From Roseateles oligotrophus (GTDB lineage: Bacteria > Pseudomonadota > Gammaproteobacteria > Burkholderiales > Burkholderiaceae_C), in the NCBI RefSeq assembly GCF_025717515.1, contig NZ_JAJIRN010000002.1, forward strand, positions 248,001 through 312,000: a stretch of 64,000 nucleotides of DNA, given 5' to 3'. A model generated the notes under the pieces. The model saw nothing but the letters and a program-made list of their open reading frames with translations, was not told the origin of the DNA and made no database searches. The translations under genes were made by a program, and so were the position numbers. Shown here in pieces: positions 1-7,820 of the stretch (its first letter is position 1; every line of letters starts with the position of its first letter).

Positions 1-1
1 A

Positions 2-94
2 GCCTCGCCGCTATGGGTGGCCGGTCTGGGATTGGCTGCTTTACTGCTGCGACGCACTCAACGCAGCCGGCAAGCCTCTCCGCAACAAGGCTAG
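2..94 (+). CDS. C-terminal end of a membrane-anchored protein (partial)
   Basis: The reading frame is open from the window edge and ends at a TAG. The visible 30 residues are a short hydrophobic stretch (WVAGLGLAALLL) followed by an Arg-rich tail (RRTQRSRQ). This layout is typical of a C-terminal anchor or sorting signal of an exported protein, such as PEP-CTERM-like or simple tail anchors. The sorting motif itself would lie upstream of the window, so the family cannot be assigned. A strong hairpin directly downstream fits this being the end of a transcription unit. Confidence 0.5.
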   Translation, partial: ASPLWVAGLGLAALLLRRTQRSRQASPQQG

Positions 95-100
95 TCTTGA

Positions 101-137
101 GCAGCTGGCCGGCAGACAAGGGCTGCCGGCCAGCTGC
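101..137 (+). terminator. Strong hairpin after the partial gene
   Basis: A perfect 15-bp inverted repeat (101-115 against 123-137) encloses a 7-base loop, 6 bases after the preceding stop codon. There is no T-run after it, so it may act as an mRNA-stabilising or Rho-assisted end rather than a classical intrinsic terminator. Confidence 0.6.
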
Positions 138-312
138 CCTCAGGCAAATGGTCGAGGGCTAATCCGCAGGCATGACGGTATCGGCATAGGCCTCGTACGA
201 AGTCAACTCTTTGCGGCAATGGCGACCAAGACCCTTCCCAGGGCTTGGTCAACGTTTCGGCCAACAAACTGCTACTGGCCTATCGGCCGCCATACGGCAA
301 GCGTTAGGCCTT

Positions 313-1383
313 CTACAAGGCTTTCAAAGTGAGCGCACTGAGGCGCTCGGCGCGTCGCGCCTCAAGCGCTAGCGATTGTTCCTGCAGAGTAATCGCACGT
401 TGCTCATGTCGATAACTTAAAAGCAGGTCGCCCGAGCCATCGCGCTTCAGCTCGATCAGCACGCCATCACTGCTGCGCCAGCGGCCAAAGGATTCGCTTT
501 CGGCATGCAAGGGAGCGCCGTACTTTTTGCGCAAACTGTCCTGCAAGCGTTGCAGGGTTTGGCTTGCAAATGCAGCCTCCTGGATCCCGAAGCGGTAGCT
601 CACATGGACGGGAACCAAAAGCTGCGAGCCCGCCTGCTTGCCATATTGCAGACTCATTTGCCTTGCGCCGGGCAGCATCTTTCCGAGCGAATAGATTTCA
701 CGTTCTGCACCAGCGCTTTGCTCTTGCTCGCGCATGCCCAAAGCCGTCAGCGCGCTGCGAAGTTCGCCGCGCGCCATACAAAACACCGGCAATTCAAACA
801 AGGCCACCTGTGCATGTTCACGGCATTCCTTGTTCTGCCTAAGACTGGCGAGCAAGACCTCGGCCTTGGCTACACCATCCTTTTGCGCTTCGATCAACAA
901 GACCTCCGCGTTCTCAGGAGCAATCGCGGCGTTGCCATGACCGTTGAGGCCGTGATAGGCCCAGATCATCTTGCCGAGCGCATCGTTCAGCTTGGCGGCG
1001 GCCTCCGCATGGCGGGCGCTCAAGGCCAGGGCGGCCACATCATTGTTCTCGCTCAGCATGCTGGCCACGGCCATGCTGGAATAGGCTTTGCCGGCCAATT
1101 CTTCGAATTGAGTGAACTCGCGGCACAACTCAAGGGCTTTGTCGAACTGGCGCTCGCGGACGGCCAACTCGCAACTCGCGGCATAGCGTTTGATCAGCGC
1201 CGCCTTTGACTCTGGTGGGCTGCCGACGGGCGATGCAGGCGTGATGGGTGTACTGGACGACGCCGCTGAAGCCTTGGCCTGCGTCACCCAGACCAAGCCC
1301 GCGACACCGGCCAGCAAGACTGCGGAGGCCACTGCGACCGGCAGTGCTGCACGACCAAACTTGTGACCTTGCTCAACAATCAT
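313..1383 (-). CDS. Hypothetical membrane-tethered protein with helical repeats
   Basis: A 356-residue protein of unknown function. A single transmembrane segment lies at about residues 12-33, followed by a Ser/Pro-rich linker (about 36-56). A helical Ala/Leu/Glu-rich region of about 150 residues resembles TPR/Sel1-type repeats, and a C-terminal amphipathic helix is rich in Arg and Leu. It should be anchored in the inner membrane with the bulk periplasmic. The start was chosen at 1383 because AAAGGGAG lies six bases before it; in-frame ATGs at 1404 and 1572 lack such a site. No family is recognised with confidence. It is convergent with the partial gene at the window edge. Confidence 0.7.
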   Translation of the reverse strand: MIVEQGHKFGRAALPVAVASAVLLAGVAGLVWVTQAKASAASSSTPITPASPVGSPPESKAALIKRYAASCELAVRERQFDKALELCREFTQFEELAGKAYSSMAVASMLSENNDVAALALSARHAEAAAKLNDALGKMIWAYHGLNGHGNAAIAPENAEVLLIEAQKDGVAKAEVLLASLRQNKECREHAQVALFELPVFCMARGELRSALTALGMREQEQSAGAEREIYSLGKMLPGARQMSLQYGKQAGSQLLVPVHVSYRFGIQEAAFASQTLQRLQDSLRKKYGAPLHAESESFGRWRSSDGVLIELKRDGSGDLLLSYRHEQRAITLQEQSLALEARRAERLSALTLKAL

Positions 1384-1538
1384 GACGCTCTCCCTTTGAT
1401 TCATCTCAGAGTCCGCACTGTCGCAAGAGTCGGTGACGTCACAATTAACTAGGGATACGTGATGTGCGCCATCCGGACTATTGACCTTGCCCTCGAAAAA
1501 CATAGCGCTTGCTGAGTGTTTAAATTCAAGCGAGGAGA

Positions 1539-1679
1539 ATGGAGGTGAAGAAGAAGACAAGCAGTGCGACAAGGTCGCGGTACAAGATGGAATTCAAGGT
1601 GGAGGTGGCTCGCCAGGTCGAGAAAGGCCAAAGTATTGTGCCTGCTGCACGACCGAGATCTATATCAAGAGGCACTTAG
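1539..1679 (+). pseudogene. IS3-type OrfA transposase N-terminal scrap
   Basis: A 46-residue frame (MEVKKK...) contains RYKMEFKVEVARQVEKGQS followed by AA and IS, resembling the N-terminal helix-turn-helix of IS3-family OrfA proteins. It stops at a TAG where the recognition helix and leucine zipper should follow, and no OrfB or terminal inverted repeat is visible. A purine-rich GAGGAG sits only one base before the ATG. The rest of the gene-free stretch from 1384 to 1762 shows no other coding signal. Best read as a degraded insertion-sequence fragment; a chance match remains possible. Confidence 0.35.
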
Positions 1680-1759
1680 TAAAGCCACTTCAGCCCAACG
1701 TGCGTGAGACAGAACAGGTCGAAACAGCCGCCTGACAGTCCGTCGAGTATTAGAAAGGC

Positions 1760-1864
1760 AAGAAAAAAGCACTTAGTGCCGTTCGGCGCTAAGTGCTTTT
1801 TTTCATTCTTATTTTTGGTGGGCCCTGAGTGACTCGAACACTCGACCTACGGATTAAGAGTCCG
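1760..1864. repeat. attL: duplicated tRNA-Lys 3' half plus terminator
   Basis: This segment repeats 9266-9370 with a constant offset of 7506 bases. The 64 bases 1801-1864 are identical to 9307-9370. The 16 bases before them differ at two places, and the leftmost part is similar but diverged. It contains the CCA end, T arm, variable loop and anticodon loop of tRNA-Lys(CTT), from 1816 to 1864, with no 5' half, so it is not a functional tRNA. It marks the left boundary of the integrated element. Confidence 0.9.
1763..1802. terminator. Bidirectional terminator, originally of tRNA-Lys
   Basis: An 18-base stem (1763-1780 against 1785-1802, one T-G pair) with a GTTC loop has A-runs on the left and T-runs on the right, so it can terminate in either direction. 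It sits just beyond the 3' end of the displaced tRNA-Lys fragment. Before the element inserted, it would have been the terminator of that minus-strand tRNA gene. A degenerate copy sits at the same place beside the intact tRNA, at 9269-9308. Confidence 0.75.
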
Positions 1865-1978
1865 ACCGCCCTGGTTTTGCGTGGTCACTACTGGACAAGC
1901 AATTTAATCTAAGTCGTTGATTTAACCAAGCAAAGTCTCCAACACCGTCCTAGAATGTCCAGCATCAACCACGCCAAG

Positions 1979-2041
1979 ACTGGCACCAGACTGGCACCAG
2001 CCCCAAAAGCTGGCCCACTGCTGGCACCAGACTGACACCAG
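1979..2041 (+). repeat. Left iterons, 11-bp unit actggcaccag x4
   Basis: Four near-identical 11-bp units occur as two tandem pairs: 1979-1989 and 1990-2000 (exact), then 2020-2030 (first base g) and 2031-2041 (one internal mismatch). They end 16 bases before the integrase start. The same tandem pair recurs at the far end of the element. Position and spacing suggest integrase arm-type binding sites, possibly doubling as an operator for int. The gene-free stretch 1865-1978 shows no confident promoter. Confidence 0.7.
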
Positions 2042-2057
2042 ATGAGCAGGGCAAGAG

Positions 2058-3425
2058 ATGGCAACCAAGGCAGACAAGACACCGGGCGAGATAGTCGGCG
2101 CACTCAAGCAAGGCCAATTCACCACGCTGGCGAAAGTCATCCCGAGCGGCGCATTGCAGGCCCGCAAGCTATCCACCGGAGCGGTGAAGCTGTATTGGCG
2201 CTACACGTTCAAGGGCGAGTCTGATCGGGTAGAAATCGGCCTGTATGACGGCAAACTGCCACCCAAGACCCTGACCCCCAAGGATGGCCGCTGGACTATT
2301 GCGGCGGCGATGGATGAAGCCTCACGACTGGCCCAGGCGCACGAGGACGGCAAGGAGCAAGGCGGGCACGCTGGCCTAGTCAAAGCCAAGGCCGACGCCC
2401 AAGCTCAAGCCATCACCAACGAGGCCGCAGCGCAAGCCCTGGCCCAAGCCGAGATTGATCGGCGCAGCAAGTACACGCTGGCCGAACTCCTGAAAGCCTA
2501 TTGGCTCAATCTTGAGGCGCTTGGCCGATCCTCACACACCGATGCCAAGTCAATCCTGACCAATCACGCGATAGCGGCATTTCCAGATATTGCCTGCCTA
2601 CCGGCTTCGGAAGTGACCGACGAGCAAATAGCCGACATGCGCCGCCGACTGATCGAGGCGGGCAAGGAGCGCACAGCCAACAAGCTCAGGGCCTACATGG
2701 GCGCAGCGTATGAGACTGCCCGCAAAGCAAAGACAGACCCCAAGATTCCGGTCGCATTCAAGGGCTATGAAGTCAAACACAATCCAGCCGCAGAGACAGC
2801 CGCTAACAGTGAATCCAACAAGGCCGACAAGAACCCTCTTTCAGCCGACGAGATGCGCGTTTACTGGAATTGCATTAAGGATATTGGCGGCATCAAGGGC
2901 GCGGCACTCAAACTGCACCTACTCACTGGCGGGCAGCGGATCGAACAATTGGTAAGGCTGAAGTCTGCCGATGTGACCGCCGACACAATCGCCATTTACG
3001 ACGGCAAGGGACGCCCAGGCAAACCGGCGCGGAGACATACCCTGCCGCTGACCGCTCAAGCCGCCGAAGCCATCAAGCTCTTAGACCTATCTGGCGAATA
3101 TGCGATCACCACCGAGGTGGGCGACAAGATCGGCACTATCCATTTGGTTAGCTCAACACTGAGCCGCTGGGCCGTCGACGCTGTGGGCGACAAGATCACC
3201 GACTTTCAGGCCAAGCGAATCCGCAGCGGAGTCGAAACCATCCTGGCGGGCAAGATAAGCAAAGAAATGCGCGGCAGGCTTCAAAGCCACGGCATCAGCG
3301 GCGTGCAAGACCGCCACTATGACGGTTACGACTACCTGCCCGAGCTGCGCACGGCGCTGGAAGCACTGGACAGGGAATTGAACAGCGTCAAGGCTGGCAA
3401 CGTGGTGGCGATCAAGGCGGCGTGA
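2058..3425 (+). CDS. int: Tyrosine recombinase / site-specific integrase
   Basis: A 455-residue phage-type integrase. The catalytic domain lies at about residues 265-430: box I Arg in TGGQR (R294), box II KRIR (K386 and R389), His in SHG (H411) and the probable nucleophile in RHY (Y421). Lys at 386 occupies the usual box II His position, a known but minority variant. The N-terminal half holds the arm-binding and SAM-like core-binding regions (about 140-250). It should catalyse integration and excision between the tRNA-Lys att sites; its position beside attL and the iterons supports this. AGGG about eight bases before the ATG is a modest ribosome site. Confidence 0.93.
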   Translation: MATKADKTPGEIVGALKQGQFTTLAKVIPSGALQARKLSTGAVKLYWRYTFKGESDRVEIGLYDGKLPPKTLTPKDGRWTIAAAMDEASRLAQAHEDGKEQGGHAGLVKAKADAQAQAITNEAAAQALAQAEIDRRSKYTLAELLKAYWLNLEALGRSSHTDAKSILTNHAIAAFPDIACLPASEVTDEQIADMRRRLIEAGKERTANKLRAYMGAAYETARKAKTDPKIPVAFKGYEVKHNPAAETAANSESNKADKNPLSADEMRVYWNCIKDIGGIKGAALKLHLLTGGQRIEQLVRLKSADVTADTIAIYDGKGRPGKPARRHTLPLTAQAAEAIKLLDLSGEYAITTEVGDKIGTIHLVSSTLSRWAVDAVGDKITDFQAKRIRSGVETILAGKISKEMRGRLQSHGISGVQDRHYDGYDYLPELRTALEALDRELNSVKAGNVVAIKAA

Positions 3426-3715
3426 CCGCTGGCCGAGAGGCAGACCCGCAGCGGCATTGGCTTACAGCGCATAAATGCCCGGAGAGCCGCGCCAATCAAA
3501 GGCCGACAACTTCGCGCGAGTCCTCTGATAAATCCCCAAGAACGACAAGTGTCTACGAGGAAGACATCGACATTGACGCCGATTCAAGGCGGAAACCGTC
3601 GGAAAAACCCGAAACCGCCAGTATTCTCAGTGAGATTTTTCCCGACGAAGAAAAAAGAAACCGAGTCGCAAAGTTAGCAGTCACTACCGCAAAAATGCGC
3701 GCACTTACGGCATAA
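3422..3715 (+). CDS. Small charged protein overlapping int stop
   Basis: A 97-residue frame beginning with GTG that overlaps the integrase TGA by GTGA, suggesting translational coupling. The N-terminal half is Arg/Thr/Ser-rich and low in hydrophobic residues. The C-terminal 50 residues have acidic and basic blocks (EEDIDIDAD, PDEEKRNR) and a short helix. No family is recognised. Composition alone does not prove that it is expressed. Confidence 0.35.
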   Translation: MTAGREADPQRHWLTAHKCPESRANQRPTTSRESSDKSPRTTSVYEEDIDIDADSRRKPSEKPETASILSEIFPDEEKRNRVAKLAVTTAKMRALTA

Positions 3716-4012
3716 AAACTACCGAAACACATACTGCCAGTTAATATTCTTAAACTATCAGCTAACTTTTGATTAGTGCACTTACTTGCGGGCTACGGAC
3801 GCTATTGGATGTTGCTAAGAACAGCCCTTAGAATTCAAACACGCAGCTATCCTTCGGCCCCGAATTCAAACCGGACAAGTGGAAACGTTGCGTAAAAAGA
3901 AATGGCCTGTGGGAGGTGAGATTCCCCAGGCCATCCCAAAAGACCGCTGGTGCGATCCTGTTCAACTTCGACAGCAGAACAGGACAAGTGTAGTTTCTGA
4001 AAGCCGAAAATG
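3716..4012. other. Gene-poor control region of the element
   Basis: About 300 AT-richer bases between int and the alpA-like gene. One imperfect hairpin is visible at 3903-3933 (GGCCTG against CAGGCC with an inner GGG/CCC pairing). No convincing ORF was found on either strand, and no promoter hexamers can be named safely. This is a plausible place for the leader of the replication operon or a small RNA. Confidence 0.4.
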
Positions 4013-4051
4013 TCTAGCTGCCAGCTAGAAAGAGTCAACTTTTTGTTGACT
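4013..4051. promoter_or_regulatory. Two adjacent palindromes, operator candidates
   Basis: Two perfect inverted repeats lie three bases apart, 53 bases upstream of the alpA-like start. TCTAGCTG and CAGCTAGA flank one base at 4013-4029. AGTCAAC and GTTGACT flank five T at 4033-4051. The arms are short and symmetric, like dimeric repressor sites, and no terminator-type T-run follows. They are candidates for binding by the element's own HTH proteins or by a host or helper repressor. Confidence 0.55.
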
Positions 4052-4103
4052 TAGCACGGCAGCCGGACAACTACATCACCGGCATCAACGCGAAAGCAAT
4101 TTG

Positions 4104-4328
4104 ATGACCGTAGCCCAAACCCCCCCAAAGAACGCTCAAACCGTTCAGCCTGCCGTGTACCGCTGCGCCCAAGCTGCGCCATACATCGGCGTTTCCCGCT
4201 CACAGTTCTACAACTTGGCGAAGTCGGGAGAATTCCCGATTCTCAAGCTAGGCGAACGTGCCAGCGGTGTCCTGCGCTCCGACCTGGACGCATGGCTTTC
4301 CAAGCAACGCACTGCCGCCCTGGCCTGA
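4104..4328 (+). CDS. AlpA-family HTH regulator / excisionase
   Basis: A 74-residue MerR/AlpA-type winged-helix protein. The DNA-binding unit spans about residues 19-66: AAPYIGVSRSQFYNLAKSGEFP, then a wing with KLGERASGVLRSDLDAWL. AlpA-like proteins in integrative elements activate int or act as excisionases. The ATG at 4104 was preferred over the TTG at 4101. It begins the leftward control of the replication genes and lies just downstream of two palindromes. The fold is clear; whether it activates, represses or directs excision is inferred. Confidence 0.82.
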   Translation: MTVAQTPPKNAQTVQPAVYRCAQAAPYIGVSRSQFYNLAKSGEFPILKLGERASGVLRSDLDAWLSKQRTAALA

Positions 4329-4340
4329 TCGGAGGCCACC

Positions 4341-4694
4341 ATGACGAGCAAAAAGCACGGCGCGAAGCCGGGACAAGTCACGCCTATTGCATCGGCTTTG
4401 AGCCTGCAAACCACCGCGCCCGAGCGCATCGCGGCACTGCACGCAATCCGCGACCGCTATCTCGGCGACAGCTCAAGCCAGCAATGCGCCCGACTACTTG
4501 AGGCGATGCAATCACTCGGACACTGCACCACGTTCGAGGCTTCGCGCTATCTCGATATGTACTACCCGCCAGCCCGCAAACTGAACCTTTTGCAACAGGG
4601 CCACGCGATCCAAACGACATGGCGCACTGTGCAAACCGAATCAGGCGCAACACACCGAGTCGGCGTTTACTCGCTGAAAAGGGGGCAAGAATGA
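4341..4694 (+). CDS. HTH_39-type winged-helix protein
   Basis: A 117-residue protein whose core (about residues 45-100) matches the phage-associated helix-turn-helix family PF14090: a stretch beginning LLEAMQSLGHCTTFEASRYL, then PPARKLNLLQQGHAI. The family is common in small phage-like elements and is thought to bind DNA near replication genes. It begins 12 bases after the alpA-like gene, and its TGA overlaps the next ATG (ATGA), so it heads a translationally coupled chain. The role in replication control is inference. Confidence 0.7.
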   Translation: MTSKKHGAKPGQVTPIASALSLQTTAPERIAALHAIRDRYLGDSSSQQCARLLEAMQSLGHCTTFEASRYLDMYYPPARKLNLLQQGHAIQTTWRTVQTESGATHRVGVYSLKRGQE

Positions 4695-4888
4695 GCGCCG
4701 CAGATACTGACGCCAGCGCCGACCCAAAAGCCTTTGCCACGCTTCAAGCTCAGTTCTCGCTGAAGGGTTACGCCCTGCTGCGCATGGCTGATGGCGTGAT
4801 ATTGGCCGAGCGATGGGGATTCATTCGCCAGCTCGACAGCCTGGCTCAGGCGGCGCAATTCCTGCACCAGATCGGCGGTGCACGATGA
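4691..4888 (+). CDS. Small element-encoded protein
   Basis: A 65-residue protein with an acidic, Ala-rich start (SAADTDASADP) and an amphipathic C-terminal part containing LKGYALLRMADG and ERWGFIRQLDSL. Both ends are ATGA overlaps with neighbouring genes, which strongly supports that it is translated. No named family can be assigned; its place before the primase suggests an accessory replication role. Confidence 0.65.
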   Translation: MSAADTDASADPKAFATLQAQFSLKGYALLRMADGVILAERWGFIRQLDSLAQAAQFLHQIGGAR

Positions 4889-7323
4889 ACACTGAACAAC
4901 TTTTCCAATCCGCTATCGCCAATGCTGGCCTGCCGCCACCGGACTCAATCGAGGCAGACGGCAAGCTGCACCGATTCAGCAGCAGCGGCAAACGGGGCGA
5001 CGATTCCGGCTGGTATGTCCTGCACCTGGACGGCGTACCGGGCGGCTCTTTCGGCTGCTGGCGTGCGGGCCTTACTTCAGCATGGAGTGAGAAACCCGCC
5101 ACGGCAATGACCCAGGCAGAACGCGAGGCACAACGCCAACGCAATCAGCAAGCCCAGGCCCAGCGCGATGCAGAAAAGGCGGCAGCACAAGCAGCGGCAG
5201 CAATCGAAGCATCACACCGATGGGAGGCGGCAGAACTCGCTACAGCGCACGGCTATCTGTCGGCCAAGGGCATAGCCGCCTACGGCCTGCGGATTGATTC
5301 AGCGGGCGCTCTGCTGGTTCCCATGCGCGATGCGGCGGGCAAGCTGTGGAACGTGGAGCGGATCAACCCGCAAGACACCAAGGACAAGCGAGGGCTGCCC
5401 GGAGGCAAGCGAACGGGGCTTTATCACTCAATCGGCAAGCCTAACGGCGCTCTGATCGTCTGCGAGGGCTACGCGACCGGCGCAAGCATTCACGAGGCAA
5501 CCCGGCAAGCTGTAGCGGTGGCTTTCAATGCGGGCAACCTGGAAGCGGTGGCGGTAGCACTGCGGGCCAAATACCCGGCGCTAAAGATCGTCATAGCGGC
5601 AGACGATGATTTTCAGACCGAGGGAAACCCAGGCATCACCAAGGCCACCCAGGCGGCGCGAGCTGCGGGCGCTGTCCTGGCTGTGCCTGACTTCGGCGCA
5701 GACCGACCCGACAAGGCGACCGACTTTAACGACCTGCACCAGATCGGCGGCGCTGCTATGGTGGCTCGGTGCATCGAGGCTGCGACCAGCGCCAGCCCTG
5801 CCGCCAGCAATACCGAGGAATCAGGCTGGCCAGAACCTACCCCGCTTCCCAATGACTTGCCCCCAGTTATGGCTATGGACGCCGAACTGTTGCCCGAGTC
5901 GCTGAGAGGCTGGGTGATGGACATAGCGCATCGAATGCAATGCCCTGCCGACTTCCCGGCTGTGGCGGCGCTGGTGGCGGTTTCCAGCCTGATCGGCGCG
6001 CGCGCCGTTATTCAGCCCAAGGCCCGCGACGATTGGCAAGTTGTGCCGAACCTTTGGGGCATGACGGTGGGCCGCCCAGGCGTCAAGAAAAGCCCCGCAC
6101 TGAGCGAAGCCCTGCGCCCGTTGAACCGCTTGCAAACCACCGAGTTTGAAAAGTGGCAATTGGCGCATGACGATTGGGCGCTTGATTGCAAGGTCGCAGA
6201 AATGCAATCCGACGCCAGCGAGAAAAAAGCCAAGGGACTCGCAGCAAAAGACCCGGCAGCAGCGCGGCGAGCATTGGAAGAACCTGCCGAGCTACCGCCC
6301 GAACCATTGGCGCGGCGCTTTGTCGTCAATGACGCCACTGTCGAAAAGCTTGGCGAACTGATGCAGCAAAACCCTTGGGGAACGCTGTCCTACCGCGACG
6401 AGCTTTATGGACTGTTAACCGGATTAGACAAGCAAGGCCAAGAGGGTTCAAGGGCTTTCTACCTTCAGTCCTACGACGGCAATCAGGGCTATACCTTCGA
6501 CCGCATCGGGCGCGGCACTGTCCACATACCGCGAGTCTGTCTCGCCATGATCGGAGGCATTCAGCCCGGGCGCATTCAGGAGTATGTGCGCGGCGCTGTT
6601 GCAGGCGGCAGCGGCGACGACGGCCTATTGCAGCGGTTTGGTTTGACCGTTTGGCCTGACACCTGCGGCGAGTTTGTGCACGTTGACCAATGGCCAGACA
6701 CGCCAGCAAAGCAAGGCGCTTGGGCGGTGTTTGAAAGGCTGTCGGAGTTGCAACCCGCGACCGACGACGAGCCGACCGTATGGCGCTTCGATTCAGCGGC
6801 GCAAGCTCTGTTCGTTGAATGGCTAGTCCCCTTTGAAACCGAGATACGCGGAGAGGACTTACACCCGGCGATGGTTTCGCACCTGAGCAAATACCGGAAA
6901 CTGATCCCGGCCCTGGCGCTGGTGTTCGCATTGATTGACACCCCCGAAACCGGCGGCGTGATTCAGGAGCGGGAGCTTATGCGGGCATTGGCTTGGGGCG
7001 ACTATTTGCGCACTCATGCAGAACGGCTCTATGCGGCGGCGGTAGTGCCTGAAACATCGGGGGCACGGGCGCTGCTGAACAAGATCAAGGCGGGCAAGCT
7101 GGCCGACCGTGACGGTGTGTTTTCTGATTCATTCACACCCCGACAAATTGCCGTAAAGGGGTGGACTGGCTTGAACACCCCGGACGCTGTTCGCAAGTCT
7201 GCCGATGTGCTGGCCGACTTCGACTATCTGCGGCGCGATCAAACCCAAGCGAGTGCAGCAGGAGGCAGGCCAAGCGACCGGTACACCATCAACCCGGCGG
7301 CAATGCGGAGGGCTTGCGCATGA
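4885..7323 (+). CDS. TOPRIM primase fused to DUF3987 helicase-like domain
   Basis: An 812-residue replication protein. The N-terminal part (about 1-60) resembles the DNA-binding leader of phage primases, then a Gln/Ala-rich helix (about 75-115). A TOPRIM domain covers about 185-290, with CEGYATG (E194) and AADDD (D240-D242) as metal-binding acids. The DUF3987 region covers about 320-740, with a P-loop GRPGVKKS (396-403) and SYRDELYG / GGSGDDGLLQRFG motifs. A winged-helix-like tail is likely. It should prime and unwind the element's DNA. The ATG at 4885 overlaps the preceding TGA, which fixes the start; earlier in-frame codons fall inside the upstream gene. Confidence 0.88.
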   Translation: MNTEQLFQSAIANAGLPPPDSIEADGKLHRFSSSGKRGDDSGWYVLHLDGVPGGSFGCWRAGLTSAWSEKPATAMTQAEREAQRQRNQQAQAQRDAEKAAAQAAAAIEASHRWEAAELATAHGYLSAKGIAAYGLRIDSAGALLVPMRDAAGKLWNVERINPQDTKDKRGLPGGKRTGLYHSIGKPNGALIVCEGYATGASIHEATRQAVAVAFNAGNLEAVAVALRAKYPALKIVIAADDDFQTEGNPGITKATQAARAAGAVLAVPDFGADRPDKATDFNDLHQIGGAAMVARCIEAATSASPAASNTEESGWPEPTPLPNDLPPVMAMDAELLPESLRGWVMDIAHRMQCPADFPAVAALVAVSSLIGARAVIQPKARDDWQVVPNLWGMTVGRPGVKKSPALSEALRPLNRLQTTEFEKWQLAHDDWALDCKVAEMQSDASEKKAKGLAAKDPAAARRALEEPAELPPEPLARRFVVNDATVEKLGELMQQNPWGTLSYRDELYGLLTGLDKQGQEGSRAFYLQSYDGNQGYTFDRIGRGTVHIPRVCLAMIGGIQPGRIQEYVRGAVAGGSGDDGLLQRFGLTVWPDTCGEFVHVDQWPDTPAKQGAWAVFERLSELQPATDDEPTVWRFDSAAQALFVEWLVPFETEIRGEDLHPAMVSHLSKYRKLIPALALVFALIDTPETGGVIQERELMRALAWGDYLRTHAERLYAAAVVPETSGARALLNKIKAGKLADRDGVFSDSFTPRQIAVKGWTGLNTPDAVRKSADVLADFDYLRRDQTQASAAGGRPSDRYTINPAAMRRACA

Positions 7324-7820
7324 ACTGGCTAGCAAGGCTGAAAAACAAAGAAGGCCCTAAAGCCGACCCTACAAAACCTACAAAACCAGGTTTCGTAGGT
7401 TTCGTAGGTACCCCGGCGGGCACTTTTGCAAATTCAGGGCCATCAATTGAGGCGGCGAATGATCCCGCCCACGCAACGCCCCTGCAACAAGAACGCACCA
7501 CGGACGCAACAAGCCAAACCCCCTATTGGCCAAATACCCAGCACGCGAACGATTCGGAGCTGGACACGATGGAGGCCCGCATGATGCTGTTTACACGGCG
7601 CGGCATGGCCGACACGGAAGCCGATCAACTGGCTGACAAGCTATTGCAGGCCGACCGGCAACAGACCGGCCAAGTAACTTGCCACTTGTGCCAGCACTTC
7701 AACCCCAGGCGCAAGACTTGTTCAAACTTCAAACAAGCCGGTGTAGGTCAAGAAGTCGGGTCAGACTTGGCGGCGATGTTGCAGCGGTGTCCGGGCTATC
7801 GAAAGGGGTCGACACAATGA
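7320..7820 (+). CDS. Cys-rich element protein with KPTKPGFVGFVG segment
   Basis: A 166-residue protein coupled by ATGA at both ends. Residues 17-30 (PTKPTKPGFVGFVG) are encoded by a 20-base inverted repeat. A central region is Thr/Gln/Asn-rich. The C-terminal half has CHLC (C121, C124), H126, C134 and C157, a likely zinc-binding knuckle. Proteins with the same PTKPGFVGFVG phrase occur on many proteobacterial phage-like elements, from memory of such annotations. The function is unknown; a single-strand DNA or replication accessory role would suit its place after the primase. Confidence 0.7.
   Translation: MNWLARLKNKEGPKADPTKPTKPGFVGFVGTPAGTFANSGPSIEAANDPAHATPLQQERTTDATSQTPYWPNTQHANDSELDTMEARMMLFTRRGMADTEADQLADKLLQADRQQTGQVTCHLCQHFNPRRKTCSNFKQAGVGQEVGSDLAAMLQRCPGYRKGSTQ
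7368..7408. repeat. 20-bp inverted repeat inside coding sequence
   Basis: Arms at 7368-7387 and 7389-7408 match at 18 of 20 positions and are separated by one base. Each arm is itself a near-duplicate of a smaller unit. In the minus-strand sense the two mismatches become G-U pairs; in the mRNA they are A-C. The repeat encodes the KPTKPGFVGFVG phrase. Confidence 0.8.

Noticed and set aside
1434-1441. TGACGTCA palindrome upstream of the hypothetical gene
   Set aside because: A single 8-bp palindrome is not enough to propose an operator.
1816-1864. Second tRNA-Lys gene
   Set aside because: Only the 3' half is present and the D arm and acceptor 5' strand are missing, so it is an att duplicate.
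3422-4100. Toxin-antitoxin pair between int and the alpA-like gene
   Set aside because: The small ORF has no toxin or antitoxin features and no second gene follows.
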